A stretch of 64,000 nt of DNA, taken from assembly GCA_035532415.1 (NCBI GenBank), contig DATKRB010000009.1:81571-145570 (forward strand). The letters run 5' to 3'. The notes beneath the pieces are model-generated. The model did not search any database, had not been told where the DNA came from, and was given only the letters and a program-made list of their open reading frames with translations. Shown here piece after piece: positions 17,374 to 27,138 of this stretch; within the stretch, counting starts at the first letter, position 1, and every line of letters begins with the position of its first letter. The translations under genes were made by a program, and so were the position numbers. This stretch comes from DATKRB01 sp035532415 (GTDB lineage: Bacteria; Actinomycetota; Acidimicrobiia; Acidimicrobiales; RAAP-2).

Positions 17374-18570
17374 GTGAAGAAGAACCAGGCCTTGCAGGGA
17401 TTGGCCGCCTACGGCCCACCGCCCAGGCGGGTACGCCCGTGGCTGATGGTGGCCGCCGTGCTCCTCGTCCTGGCCGCGGGGGCCGGGAGTTGGTATGCGG
17501 CCGGGAGGGGAAGCCCCTCGGCATCGGTCAGCCGGCACTCCGACGGGGGCCCGAGGCCGGCGAGGCCGTTCACCGTCGCCGCCACCTCACCGGCCGGCGG
17601 CGCGACGGGCGTGGCGTCCGACACGCCGATCACCGTCCGCTTCTCGGCGCCGCTCCCAAAGGTGCTCGGAGCCGATGCACCCGTGCCCACGCTCGATCCC
17701 CCGGTCGCCGGCTCGTGGCGCCGCTCGAACCGCTTCACCCTCGAGCTCCGCCCGTCGGCGTCGTTCATCCCCTCGACCACCGAGACGCTGAACATCCCGG
17801 GCGGTCCGGCAGGAGTGCGGAGCGCTGCCGGGAAGGCACTTGGCAGCACCGACACGGTGTCGTTCACGATCGCCCTGGGCAGCGAGGAGCGGCTGCAACA
17901 ACTCCTTGCACTCACCGGCTACATCCCGCTCACCTTCACCCCGAGCGGGCCGGCTCGGACCCCGGCACAGGCGGCCATGCCACAGGCGGGTACCTTCGAC
18001 TGGCGCTGGCCGGGCCTCCCGGGGTCGCTCACCTCGCTGTGGGTTGAGGGCGAGTCGAGCGCCATCACCGAGGGAGCGGTCATGACGCTCGAGAGCCAGA
18101 GCGGCCTGGCGGTGGACGCCACCGCCGGGCCCAAGGTCTGGGTCCTCCTGCTCGACGACGTGGCAAAGGGGGTCACGAACCAGGCTCCCTCCACTTACGT
18201 CGACGTGTCGAAGGTCCTGCCCGAGTCGTTGACGCTCTGGGTGAACGGCGTCCCGAAATTTCAGGACATCCCGGTCAACACCGGCGCGCCGGGGGCCGAC
18301 ACGACCGCCGGGACGTACGAGGTCTTCGAGCACGTCACCGCCTCGGAGATGAAGGGCACGAACCCCGACGGCACGACCTACGACGACCCGAACGTCCCGT
18401 GGGCGAGCTACTTCAGCGGGGGGGACGCGCTGCACGGCTTCGTGCGTGCCGCCTACGGCTCTCCCCAGAGCAACGGCTGCGTCGAGATGTCGGTCGCGAA
18501 TGCGGGAGCCACCTGGCCATTTACCCCGATCGGTACCCTTGTCACCGTTGAGGGCCCAACCGTCGGCTAG
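17374..18570 (+). CDS. L,D-transpeptidase with SbsA-type Ig-like domain
   Basis: Cell-wall enzyme predicted to make or edit 3-3 crosslinks in peptidoglycan. A short basic N terminus precedes one membrane helix (residues 23-43), so the rest is outside the cell. Residues about 64-165 form an Ig-like SbsA/Big_5-type domain (SPAGGATGVASDTPITVRFS). The C-terminal YkuD catalytic domain ends with the His354/Cys369 pair in LHGFVRAAYG and SPQSNGCVEMS; the Arg that often follows the Cys is Met here. Start is GTG at 17374. Length of 398 aa fits actinobacterial L,D-transpeptidases. Confidence 0.87.
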   Translation: MKKNQALQGLAAYGPPPRRVRPWLMVAAVLLVLAAGAGSWYAAGRGSPSASVSRHSDGGPRPARPFTVAATSPAGGATGVASDTPITVRFSAPLPKVLGADAPVPTLDPPVAGSWRRSNRFTLELRPSASFIPSTTETLNIPGGPAGVRSAAGKALGSTDTVSFTIALGSEERLQQLLALTGYIPLTFTPSGPARTPAQAAMPQAGTFDWRWPGLPGSLTSLWVEGESSAITEGAVMTLESQSGLAVDATAGPKVWVLLLDDVAKGVTNQAPSTYVDVSKVLPESLTLWVNGVPKFQDIPVNTGAPGADTTAGTYEVFEHVTASEMKGTNPDGTTYDDPNVPWASYFSGGDALHGFVRAAYGSPQSNGCVEMSVANAGATWPFTPIGTLVTVEGPTVG

Positions 18571-18652
18571 GTGTGATTCCCGCGGACGGACCGTCGGTGA
18601 TGGCCGACGAGGTCGGCAGTCAGGACCCGACCGTCCTGGCTACGATGCCGCG

Positions 18653-19624
18653 ATGGACCTCGAGTCACTGATCGATCCGGATATCCGTCCCCTCCTCGCC
18701 GAGTTCGGGGACTTCCGGCTGACGCCGGACAACCTGGCGGCGATGCGGTCTCGACCGATCGTGCAACCGGTGCCGCTGTCCGACGAGGTCGAACGGGTCG
18801 ACCACGTCGTGCCCGGCCCGAAGGGCGCGCCGGATGTCGTGGTACGGGTCCATCGGCCGAGAGGTGCCACAGGGCCCCTCCCCTGCGTCTACTCCATTCA
18901 CGGTGGCGGCTACGTGATGGGCTCGTACACGGGGGACGACGTCCGATTCGACTCCTGGTGCCTACGCCATCGCTGCATCGGCGTGTCGGTGGAGTACCGC
19001 CTGGCGCCCGAGACCCCCTATCCTGGTCCGCTCGAGGATTGCTACGCCGGCCTGGCCTGGGTGCACGAGCACACGGAAGAGCTCGGGGTGGACCCGGCTC
19101 GCACCGGCATCATGGGGGCGAGCGCCGGTGGCGGCCTCGCCGCGGGCCTCGCGCTGCTCGCCCGCGACCGAGGGGTGCTGCCCGTCGCCTTTCAGCTCCT
19201 CATCTACCCGATGCTCGACGACCGTCAGACAAGCCCATCGAGCCGCGTAGAGGCACCGATCTGGAACCCCGCTGCGAACGAATTCGGATGGCGTTCGTAC
19301 CTCGGCCCGCTCTACGGGACCGACGACACACCGCCCTATGCCGCCGCCAGCCGAGCGACCGATCTGAGCGGCTTGCCGCCTGGCTACGTGATGGTGGGAA
19401 CGATCGACGGATTCCACGACGAGGACGTCGACTACGCCTTGCGGCTCAATCAGGCAGGTGTCCCAACCGAGCTCCACGTGTACGCGGGCGCGCCGCACGG
19501 TTTCGACAACATGATGACCGGAGCGCCCGTGGCCAAGCGGGCCCGGCGGGCGATGAACGAGTGGCTCGAGCGGCGATTGCACGCTACCGACGCGGCACCG
19601 CCCTCGACGATGCGCTCACGGTGA
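18653..19624 (+). CDS. Alpha/beta hydrolase, hormone-sensitive-lipase-like esterase
   Basis: Esterase of 323 aa in the HSL (family IV) group. The oxyanion motif HGGG is at residues 83-86, the nucleophile is Ser157 in GASAGGG, and the remaining triad members are an Asp near VGTIDGFHDED and the His of YAGAPHGFDN. No signal peptide, so cytoplasmic. HSL-type enzymes hydrolyse short acyl esters; the natural substrate is unknown. I used the ATG at 18653 because it puts the domain at the proper distance from the N terminus; the open frame reaches back into the L,D-transpeptidase gene. Confidence 0.87.
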   Translation: MDLESLIDPDIRPLLAEFGDFRLTPDNLAAMRSRPIVQPVPLSDEVERVDHVVPGPKGAPDVVVRVHRPRGATGPLPCVYSIHGGGYVMGSYTGDDVRFDSWCLRHRCIGVSVEYRLAPETPYPGPLEDCYAGLAWVHEHTEELGVDPARTGIMGASAGGGLAAGLALLARDRGVLPVAFQLLIYPMLDDRQTSPSSRVEAPIWNPAANEFGWRSYLGPLYGTDDTPPYAAASRATDLSGLPPGYVMVGTIDGFHDEDVDYALRLNQAGVPTELHVYAGAPHGFDNMMTGAPVAKRARRAMNEWLERRLHATDAAPPSTMRSR

Positions 19625-19832
19625 TCGTCGACACCGGACATGCCCTCGGCGTGGGGGGGGGTCGATCGCACATACCTGTTCACCGTATTGCATTGATTGC
19701 ATTGCCCCCGTCCTCCTCGACGCCCGACCGCGGCCCGGCTGCAGCGTGAAGGTCAACATCGGCATCTGATGGTCACCGTCGATCCCCTTGCTGGCGCTTG
19801 CAGTCCCATGGCCCGAGGATGAGGCTTGACTC

Positions 19833-22193
19833 ATGACACCCCGGCGATTCCAAGGTCTGGTCAACGTCGACATCCGCGACTCGGTCCCGGACTGGGGGCC
19901 GTTCGACGCCCCTCGGGCACCTCGGGGGGCTCCGAACGTCGTCTACATCGTTCTGGACGACGTCGGGTTCTCGGCGATGAGCTGCTATGGCGGGCCGATC
20001 CCCACGCCCAACATCGATCGCATCGCGGACGCGGGGCTCCGCTATACCCAGTGGCATACGACGGCCCTCTGCTCGCCCACCCGCGCCTGTCTCCTCACCG
20101 GTCGAAACCACACCCGCAACTCCATGGCGTGCATCACGGAGGCCGCCATCGGCTTCCCCAATGCGAGCGGGGTGATCCCACCCGAGAACGGCACCATCGC
20201 CGAGATCCTTGACGAACAAGGGTGGAACACCTACATGGTCGGCAAGTGGCACCTGTGCCCGGAGGCCGAGATGAACGTGGCTTCGACCCGGCGGAACTGG
20301 CCGCTCGGTCGTGGGTTCCAGCGATTTTACGGCTTCCTCGGGGCCGAGAGCAATCAGTGGTATCCCGACCTCGTTTACGATAACCACCCGGTCGACCAGC
20401 CCAGGTCGCCCGAAGAGGGGTATCACCTCACCGAGGACATCACCGACAAGGCTCTCGAGTTCATAATGGACGCGAAGGTGATCGCGCCGGAGAAGCCCTT
20501 TTTCCTCTACTACGCGCCTGGCGCCTGCCACGCGCCGCACCACGCCCCTCGCGAGTGGATCGAGAGGTTCAGGGGCCGATTCGACATGGGGTACGAGGCA
20601 TTGCGCCACGAGACGCTAGCCCGGCAGAAGGCGTTGGGGATCCTCCCGTCGGACACCGGATTGTCCCCCCTGAACCCCATCGGCACTCCCGAGACCCGGA
20701 GCGGTCCGAACGGCAAGCCCTTCCCCGTCCTCGACACCGTGCGGCCATGGGACTCGCTGTCTGCAGACGAGCGGCGGCTGTTCTCCCGGATGGCCGAGGT
20801 CTTCGCCGGCTTTCTGGCCCACACCGACGACCAGATCGGCCGGCTCCTCAACCATCTCGAAGAGAGCGGTGAGCGCGACAACACCCTTGTGATCCTGGTG
20901 TCGGACAACGGGGCGAGCGGCGAGGGCGGTCCCAACGGGTCGGTCAACGAATGCAAGTTCTTCAACGGCATTCCCGACGACCTTGCCGCGAACCTCGCCC
21001 AGCTCGACGAGCTGGGAAGCCCGGCGACCTACAATCACTACCCCACGGGGTGGGCGATGGCGTTCAACACGCCCTTCAAACTGTGGAAGCGCTACGAGTA
21101 CAACGGGGGAACGAGCGACTCCTGCATAGTCTCGTGGCCGAAGGGGGTGAAGGCGCGCGGTGAGATGCGTACCCAGTACCACCACGCGGTCGACCTGGTC
21201 CCGACCATCTTGGACGTGCTCGGGGCTGACGCACCGGAGTCCATGAACGGCCACGTCCAGAGCCCGTTCGACGGCGTGAGCATGAGGTACAGCTTTGAGT
21301 CCCCAGACGCCCCGACCACAAGGAGCACGCAGTTCTATTCGATGCTCGGCTCGCGTAGCGTCTGGCACGACGGGTGGAAGGCGGTCACCACCCATCCGAC
21401 GATCTCCGGCTGGGGCAACTTCGACTCGGACACGTGGGAGCTCTTCCACACCGACGTCGACCGGTCCGAGCTGCACGACCTGGCGGCAAAGGAGCCGGAG
21501 CGGCTTCAGAAGCTCATCAACCTCTGGTTTGCCGAGGCCGGTGCCAACGGCGCCTTCCCCCTCGACGACCGTTCCGCGATCGAGATCATCCTCACTCCGC
21601 GACCCGTCCTGACGCCGGACCGGAACCGCTATGTCTACTATCCCGACGTCGCGGAGGTTCCCGAGTCACAGGCGGTCAACATCCGCAACCGCTCGTACAG
21701 CATCGGTGCCCTCGTGGACATCCCCGCCCCGGGAGCGAGGGGCGTACTCTTCGCCCACGGCGCCCGGTTCGGCGGCCATACGCTCTACATCAGGGACGAT
21801 CGACTCCACTACGTGTACGACTTCGTCGGCATGCTCGTGCAGAAGGTCGTGGCGGACGCCGACGTTCCGGTAGGGGACAACCTCATCCTGTCGGCGTCGT
21901 TCGACAAGGACGGGGAGGACCCGCCGGGCGTGGCCACCGGTACCCTCTCGCTCTATTACGGCGAGACCAAGGTCGGCGAGGGCCGCATCCGGACGCAGCC
22001 GGGCAAGTTCGCCATCGGGGGCGAGGGTCTGTGCGTGGGACGGGACGGCGGCGAGGCGGTGACCGACGACTACCCCGGTGAGATGCCCTGGCACTTCACC
22101 GGCGGGACGATCAAGCGCGTCGCGGTCGACGTGAGCGGCGAGCCGTACGCCGACCTCGAGCGCGAGGCCGTCGCCATGCTGTCGCGAGAATAG
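19833..22193 (+). CDS. Type I arylsulfatase (formylglycine-dependent)
   Basis: Sulfatase of 786 aa. The sulfatase signature CSPTRACLLTGRN gives Cys80 as the residue to be converted to formylglycine and Arg84 as its helper. Metal-binding Asp42 and Asp43 lie in YIVLDDVGFSA, and the second metal pair is in LVILVSDNGAS. The region around GKWHLCPE contributes the conserved Lys and His. After about residue 560 an extra beta-rich domain follows, as in long actinobacterial arylsulfatases. No signal peptide is seen, so cytoplasmic; activity would need a formylglycine-generating enzyme encoded elsewhere. It stands alone between spacers of about 200 and 150 bp. Confidence 0.9.
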   Translation: MTPRRFQGLVNVDIRDSVPDWGPFDAPRAPRGAPNVVYIVLDDVGFSAMSCYGGPIPTPNIDRIADAGLRYTQWHTTALCSPTRACLLTGRNHTRNSMACITEAAIGFPNASGVIPPENGTIAEILDEQGWNTYMVGKWHLCPEAEMNVASTRRNWPLGRGFQRFYGFLGAESNQWYPDLVYDNHPVDQPRSPEEGYHLTEDITDKALEFIMDAKVIAPEKPFFLYYAPGACHAPHHAPREWIERFRGRFDMGYEALRHETLARQKALGILPSDTGLSPLNPIGTPETRSGPNGKPFPVLDTVRPWDSLSADERRLFSRMAEVFAGFLAHTDDQIGRLLNHLEESGERDNTLVILVSDNGASGEGGPNGSVNECKFFNGIPDDLAANLAQLDELGSPATYNHYPTGWAMAFNTPFKLWKRYEYNGGTSDSCIVSWPKGVKARGEMRTQYHHAVDLVPTILDVLGADAPESMNGHVQSPFDGVSMRYSFESPDAPTTRSTQFYSMLGSRSVWHDGWKAVTTHPTISGWGNFDSDTWELFHTDVDRSELHDLAAKEPERLQKLINLWFAEAGANGAFPLDDRSAIEIILTPRPVLTPDRNRYVYYPDVAEVPESQAVNIRNRSYSIGALVDIPAPGARGVLFAHGARFGGHTLYIRDDRLHYVYDFVGMLVQKVVADADVPVGDNLILSASFDKDGEDPPGVATGTLSLYYGETKVGEGRIRTQPGKFAIGGEGLCVGRDGGEAVTDDYPGEMPWHFTGGTIKRVAVDVSGEPYADLEREAVAMLSRE

Positions 22194-22247
22194 GAGCAGC
22201 CCGGCCCGGATCCGCCGGCATCGCCCGGATACCGGCGGATCCCCATC

Positions 22248-22289
22248 TGCCCGGTGGGCTGTGGACGTTGCCCGGTGGGCTGTGGACGT
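22248..22289 (+). repeat. 21-bp tandem duplication
   Basis: TGCCCGGTGGGCTGTGGACG plus T occurs twice head to tail, followed by a partial third (TGCCCGGTGCG). It lies between the sulfatase gene and the PPOX gene, about 60 bp before the latter's start. Confidence 0.85.
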
Positions 22290-22349
22290 CAGCGCCTGCC
22301 CGGTGCGCCTCGGGGCCCCTGGGGTCGGGACCCCGTTAGGCTCCTCGGG

Positions 22350-22787
22350 ATGCCGTTCGACTCGATGACCAGCCAGGAAGTGATGGCCTTCCTCAATTCC
22401 GCTCCGGCCCGCACGGGGATCGTGGCGACCACCCGTGAAGACGGATCCCCTCACGCGGCACCTGTCTGGTACGTCGTCGACGAGGACGGCTCCGTCCTGT
22501 TCAACACCGGCGCCCGATCGGTGAAGGGCCGCAACCTCCGGCGCGAGGGACGCGCCGCTCTCTGTGTCGACGACGAGACTCCGCCGTACGCCTTCGTGAC
22601 GATCGAAGGACCGGTCGCCATCACGGAGGAACTCGACGAGGTCCGGCGCTGGGCGACGACCATCGGCGCCCGCTACATGGGTGCCGACCGGGCCGACGAG
22701 TTCGGTGCCCGTAACGGCGTCCCGGGTGAGCTGCTCGTGCGCCTGATCCCCGAGAGGGTGATCGCCGTCAGGGACCTCGCGGACTGA
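22350..22787 (+). CDS. PPOX-class F420-dependent oxidoreductase (split-barrel flavoprotein)
   Basis: Protein of 145 aa with the FMN/F420-binding split beta-barrel. Characteristic segments are TGIVATTREDGSPHAAPVWY, SVLFNTGARSVKGRNLRREG and YAFVTIEGPVAI. Members reduce biliverdin, nitro-compounds or small ketones with F420H2; the cofactor here is inferred from class membership and from the LLM-class protein encoded next. The ATG at 22350 starts the first helix without the Gly/Arg-rich upstream extension. The two oxidoreductase genes are convergent with about 94 bp between them. Confidence 0.82.
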   Translation: MPFDSMTSQEVMAFLNSAPARTGIVATTREDGSPHAAPVWYVVDEDGSVLFNTGARSVKGRNLRREGRAALCVDDETPPYAFVTIEGPVAITEELDEVRRWATTIGARYMGADRADEFGARNGVPGELLVRLIPERVIAVRDLAD

Positions 22788-22881
22788 CCCCGGGGATTCG
22801 CGGCGGACAGCAGCACCTGCCGTGGACACGGGAGGTGGACATCGTTCTGGTTGGAGACGGACGATCCGGATCGGACCGCGC

Positions 22882-23766
22882 TCACCACCGCCTGCTCTCC
22901 ACCTGACCGAGCCGGGGAATCGCCGGCGCGATCGTCTCCTCGAGCCACCGGGCCGGCTCGTCACCCACGGCGCCGAGCATGACGGCGTTCACGCCAACCT
23001 CGGCGAACGACTCGGCCTGTCGCACCACCGCGTCCGTGTCGGCTCCCGGAGCGACGGCGCCGAGCATGGCGGTCACCTCGATCTCCCCGGGGTCCCGGCC
23101 CACCGCGTCGCAGTGACGCCGGAGCACATCGACCTTGTGCGCCACGACCTCGGGAGGTCCGAATATGTTGCAGGCGTCGGCGTAGGTTGCCACCAGTCGC
23201 AAGGTCTTGCGCTCGCCGCTCCCACCGATGAGGATACGCGGGCGCGGCGCACTGATCGGCGCCGGGATGCACAGCGTCTCGTCGAGCTGGTAATGCTTTC
23301 CCCGGTACGACCCGTTGTTCTCGCTCCACATCTGCAGGCAGATCTGAATCGCCTCCTCGAGTCGCTCGAAGCGTTCGGCGAGTGGCGGGAACGGGGCACC
23401 GAGCCCGCGGTGCTCCCGCTCGTACCAGGCCGCGCCGATTCCCAACTCGGCACGCCCGCCCGACAGCACGTCGAGGGTCGTGATCGTCTTGGCCAGCAGT
23501 CCGGGGTGACGATAGGTGACGCCCGTCACGAGAAGCCGCAGCCGGAGGCTCTCGGTCCGGCCGGCGACGAACCCGAGGGCGGTGTACCCCTCGAGCATCG
23601 GATCCTCGGCGGGAGCGACGAGGTCCATCTGAAACCAATGGTCCATGAAGGAGAGCGTGCGGACGCCGATGCCCTCCGCGGTACGGGCCAACGCGCTGAT
23701 GCCCGGGCCGATCCCGTTGCTCGCTCCGGCCCAGTCGAATCGTGAAACATGAAGGTCGATGTCCAC
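22882..23766 (-). CDS. LLM-class (luciferase-like) F420-dependent oxidoreductase
   Basis: Protein of 294 aa with a TIM-barrel luciferase-like fold. Recognisable parts are SFMDHWFQMD after the first helix, the TGVTYRHPGLLAKTITTLD segment, GGRAELGIGAAWYEREHRG, and PRILIGGSGERKTLRLVATY, the pattern of TIGR03560/TIGR03619-type F420 enzymes. Members transfer hydride between F420 and diverse metabolites; substrate unknown. The USP gene lies 98 bp upstream on the same strand, so a joint transcript is possible. Confidence 0.87.
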   Translation of the reverse strand: MDIDLHVSRFDWAGASNGIGPGISALARTAEGIGVRTLSFMDHWFQMDLVAPAEDPMLEGYTALGFVAGRTESLRLRLLVTGVTYRHPGLLAKTITTLDVLSGGRAELGIGAAWYEREHRGLGAPFPPLAERFERLEEAIQICLQMWSENNGSYRGKHYQLDETLCIPAPISAPRPRILIGGSGERKTLRLVATYADACNIFGPPEVVAHKVDVLRRHCDAVGRDPGEIEVTAMLGAVAPGADTDAVVRQAESFAEVGVNAVMLGAVGDEPARWLEETIAPAIPRLGQVESRRW

Positions 23767-23864
23767 CCGGGGGTTCTACCACCGGGAATGGCCGGCCGCT
23801 ACCGGCACCCGAGCGGGCCGAGGGTGACGACCCACGGATTGGTCGGCCCGGGACGCCCGGTTGA

Positions 23865-24365
23865 TCAGGATCGACCCTTCCCCTCGTTCCGCGGACGTCT
23901 GCGGTCCTTCCCTCGCCCCGATTCCTCCGGTCGGATGATGACGATCGGGCAGCGGGCGTGGTGCGCACACTGTTGGCTCACCGAGCCGAGCGTCAGCCCT
24001 TCGAACCCGCCCAGTCCCCTCGAACCGACCACCAGCAGATCCGCGCCGTCGCTGGCTTCGACCAGAGCCTTCGGTGCCGGAGGGTCGACGGCGATCCCGA
24101 CGACCTCTATCGTCGGCTCGAGCTCCTCGGCCCGGGCGACGGCCTCGTCGAGGACGCGGCTCTCCAATCGCTCCACCTCGGGGTAGAGGTTGAGGAAGTC
24201 TCGCCGAAAGGTCATCGCGTACACCACCTGAAGGACGCCGCCCCGGAGGCGCGCCTCCCGGGCGGCCCAACCGAGTGCGTCGAGAGCGGCGGCCGACCCG
24301 TCGACGCCGACCACGATCCGAGCGGGCTCCGGCGAGTCGGGATCGGGTCCCTGGTGCTCTGTCAT
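23865..24365 (-). CDS. Universal stress protein (UspA family)
   Basis: Single-domain USP of 166 aa. The N-terminal strand RIVVGVDGSAAALDALGWAA and the C-terminal ATP-binding loop GSRGLGGFEGLTLGSVSQQ (G2xG9xGS pattern) followed by CPIVIIRP mark an ATP-binding member. These proteins accumulate under starvation or oxygen limitation in actinobacteria. The ATG at 24365 was chosen since the upstream in-frame codons form a Pro/Gly-rich stretch that does not fit the fold. It is divergent from the P-type ATPase gene. Confidence 0.87.
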   Translation of the reverse strand: MTEHQGPDPDSPEPARIVVGVDGSAAALDALGWAAREARLRGGVLQVVYAMTFRRDFLNLYPEVERLESRVLDEAVARAEELEPTIEVVGIAVDPPAPKALVEASDGADLLVVGSRGLGGFEGLTLGSVSQQCAHHARCPIVIIRPEESGRGKDRRRPRNEGKGRS

Positions 24366-24555
24366 CGGGTCGCTCCTCGGGTCGGGTGCACCCAGCCTGC
24401 CCGAAGAGCCAGACCGGCAACAGGGCACTTCGTCACCACCCTCTCCTTCGGCTCTCGCCGCTCACGGGGTCTCGTGACCCTCACCGGGCGTCCGGAGCCC
24501 GCCTGCCAGACTGTGTGTGGGATCGACCTCCGTCCTACAAGGAGGACGTTTGGAC

Positions 24556-27057
24556 GTGGGACCCATGGACGATCGGCACAGAGCGTCACCGCAGCACCGG
24601 CCCGCCACCGGCCCCGCCGCCACCGACGGGCACGGCGACATCGCCGGCACCCCCGAGCGCCCCGGCACCAACGACGCCGGTCTCACGGCCCGCGAGGTGG
24701 CGGAGCAGGTCGCATCGGGCCGGGCGAACGTCTCGGACGAGCAGAGCGCTCGGTCCCTCGGCCAGATACTGAGGGCCAACGTTCTCACCCGGTTCAATGC
24801 CATCCTGACGTCCCTGCTCGTCGTGGTCGTCTTCGTGGGCCCACCCCAAGATGGCCTCTTCGGAGTGGTCCTGGCCGTGAACACGGTGATCGGGGTGGCG
24901 CAGGAGCTGAGGGCCAAGTCGACGCTCGACCGCCTCGCCGTGCTCAGCGCGCCCAGCGCCCACGCAATTCGCGACGGGCAGCCCGTCGAGCTCGCCGTCG
25001 CCTCGGTCGTGCTCGACGACCTCCTCGAACTGCGACCGGGGGACCAGATCGTCGTCGACGGCCGGATCGTCTCCTCCGACGGGATGGAGGTCGACGAGTC
25101 GCTGCTCAGTGGCGAGATCGTGCCCGTGGCCAAGGGCGTCGACGACGAGGTCCTCTCCGGGAGCTTCGTCGTCTCGGGGACCGGCCGTATCCGGGCCATC
25201 CGGGTCGGGAGGGACGCCTTCGCCCAGCGCCTGCAGGGCGACGCCCGCCGGTTCAGCCTGGTCAGATCGGAGCTGCAACAGGGCACGAACCGCATCCTGC
25301 AGATGGTGACCTGGGTGATGGTCCCCGCAGGGATCCTGCTGGTCACCAGCCAGCTCCTCCGCTCCGGGCAGTCGGTCGGGGACGCGCTGCGGGGATCGGT
25401 CGCCGGGGTAGGGGCCATGGTCCCCGAAGGGCTCGTGCTCCTGACGACGCTCGCCTTCGCCATGGGCGCCATCCGGCTCGCCCGCCGGCGGGTCCTCGTT
25501 CAGGAGCTGGCGGCGATAGAGGGTCTGGCCCGGGTGGACGTCCTCTGCATCGACAAGACCGGAACCCTGACCGAGCCGGGTATGAAACTCGGGTCCGTCG
25601 AGCTCCTCAGGCCCGCCGACGCGCTCGGTGGCGTCCCGGCCGAGGAGGCACTGGGCGCGCTGGTGGGCGCCGACCCATCGCCCAACGCCACCATGCTGGC
25701 CATCGCCGACGCCTTGCCCGCTCCCCCGAGTTGGAAGGCGGAGGCTCGGATCCCCTTCTCCTCCGCTCGGAAGTGGAGCGCCGTGGAGTTCGCCGGCCGT
25801 GGCACGTGGGTCCTCGGCGCCCCGGAGCTCGTCCTGCCGGATCCCGGGTCCCTCACGTCCATCTCCGACCGCATCGACCTGTTCGCCGCCCGAGGCGACC
25901 GCGTCCTCCTCCTCGCCCATAGCCCCTTGCCCTTCCGGGGGGAGGCTCGTCCCGAAGCGCTCGAGCCGGAGTGCCTCGTCGTCCTTCACGAACGGATCCG
26001 CGCCGATGCGCCCGCCACCATCGGCTACCTGCTCGGGCAGGGCGTGGAGGTGAAGGTCCTCTCGGGCGACGACCCTCGGACCGTGAGCTCGATCGCCCGG
26101 CTGGTCGGCATTCCCGACAGCGGCCCCGTGGACGCGCGCGACCTGCCCGAGGACCCCGACGCCCTCGCCCGGGCCGTCGACGGACGTTCGGTCTTCGGTC
26201 GCGTGCTCCCCGCCCAGAAGAAGGCAATCGTGTCGGCACTTCAGGCCGGTGGTCGGACCGTGGCCATGACCGGCGACGGGGTGAACGACGTCCTCGCCCT
26301 CAAGCAGGCCGACCTCGGGATCGCCATGGGATCGGGAAGCCAGGCGACCCGGGCCGTCGGCCGCATCGTCCTGCTCGACAGCTCCTTCGCCGCGGTGCCG
26401 GGGATCCTCTCCGAGGGACGTCGGGTCATCGCCAACATCGAACGAGTGGCGAACCTCTTCGTCACCAAGACGGTCTACGCGGCGATCCTCGCCGTCGTCG
26501 TCGGGGTGACCGCGGTCCCCTTCCCCTTCTATCCCCGGCACCTCACCATCGTGAGCTCGCTCACCATCGGGATCCCGGGGTTCTTCCTCGCCCTCTCGGC
26601 CGGCGACCCCATCGCACGGCCCGGTTTCGTCCGACGCGTCCTGGCGTTCACGGTCCCCGCCGGCCTCGTGTCCGCGGGCGTCACCCTGACGACCTATCTG
26701 GTCGCCCGCGGCCCTCTCCACGCGACCATCGGCCAGGCACGCACGGCGGCAACGCTGGCGCTGCTGGCAATCGGTCTCGCCGTGCTGGCCCTCGTCGCCC
26801 AGCCGATGAACGCCCTGAGGTTGGGCCTCGTCGCGACCATGGCCGGTGGAGCAGCCCTCTTGTGGGCGGTCCCATTCTCACGGCAACTGTTCAGCCTGGA
26901 GCAGCCCCCGGCGACCGCCCTGTGGGCCACCCTCGGCTTCGTCCTCATCGCGTTGCCTGCGCTGTGGGTCCTGACCCGGCTCGGCGCCCAGCTCCTACTC
27001 CGGACCGATCACCGATCGCGCGCGGATCCAGAATCTTCTACGCTTGGTGCACCATAG
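24556..27057 (+). CDS. P-type cation-transporting ATPase (CtpE-like)
   Basis: Ion pump of 833 aa. The phosphorylation site CIDKTGTLTEPG contains the aspartyl-phosphate residue Asp333; the hinge reads MTGDGVNDVLALKQADLGIA; the actuator loop is LLSGEIVP. The ion-site helix carries VPEGLVLLTT, as in the mycobacterial CtpE group linked to calcium uptake, and not the CPx motif of copper or zinc pumps. Helices are seen near residues 85-115, 250-310 and in the last 200 residues. I favour GTG at 24556 because an AAGGAGG lies 10 bases before it; the ATG three codons later and earlier GTG codons are alternatives. Calcium as substrate is inference from that motif. Confidence 0.85.
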   Translation: MGPMDDRHRASPQHRPATGPAATDGHGDIAGTPERPGTNDAGLTAREVAEQVASGRANVSDEQSARSLGQILRANVLTRFNAILTSLLVVVVFVGPPQDGLFGVVLAVNTVIGVAQELRAKSTLDRLAVLSAPSAHAIRDGQPVELAVASVVLDDLLELRPGDQIVVDGRIVSSDGMEVDESLLSGEIVPVAKGVDDEVLSGSFVVSGTGRIRAIRVGRDAFAQRLQGDARRFSLVRSELQQGTNRILQMVTWVMVPAGILLVTSQLLRSGQSVGDALRGSVAGVGAMVPEGLVLLTTLAFAMGAIRLARRRVLVQELAAIEGLARVDVLCIDKTGTLTEPGMKLGSVELLRPADALGGVPAEEALGALVGADPSPNATMLAIADALPAPPSWKAEARIPFSSARKWSAVEFAGRGTWVLGAPELVLPDPGSLTSISDRIDLFAARGDRVLLLAHSPLPFRGEARPEALEPECLVVLHERIRADAPATIGYLLGQGVEVKVLSGDDPRTVSSIARLVGIPDSGPVDARDLPEDPDALARAVDGRSVFGRVLPAQKKAIVSALQAGGRTVAMTGDGVNDVLALKQADLGIAMGSGSQATRAVGRIVLLDSSFAAVPGILSEGRRVIANIERVANLFVTKTVYAAILAVVVGVTAVPFPFYPRHLTIVSSLTIGIPGFFLALSAGDPIARPGFVRRVLAFTVPAGLVSAGVTLTTYLVARGPLHATIGQARTAATLALLAIGLAVLALVAQPMNALRLGLVATMAGGAALLWAVPFSRQLFSLEQPPATALWATLGFVLIALPALWVLTRLGAQLLLRTDHRSRADPESSTLGAP

Positions 27058-27063
27058 GGAACG

Positions 27064-27124
27064 GGTGCCTGCCGTGCAGGTGCCTGTCGGGACCGGTGCC
27101 TGCCGTGCAGGTGCCTGTCGGGAC
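27064..27124 (+). repeat. 31-bp tandem duplication
   Basis: GGTGCCTGCCGTGCAGGTGC followed by CTGTCGGGACC occurs twice head to tail (second copy ends ACT). Each unit contains a GGTGCCTG direct pair and a CCTGCCGTGCAGG near-palindrome. It sits between the ATPase stop and the DLH start. Confidence 0.85.
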
Positions 27125-27138
27125 TGCGAGGGGGAGCG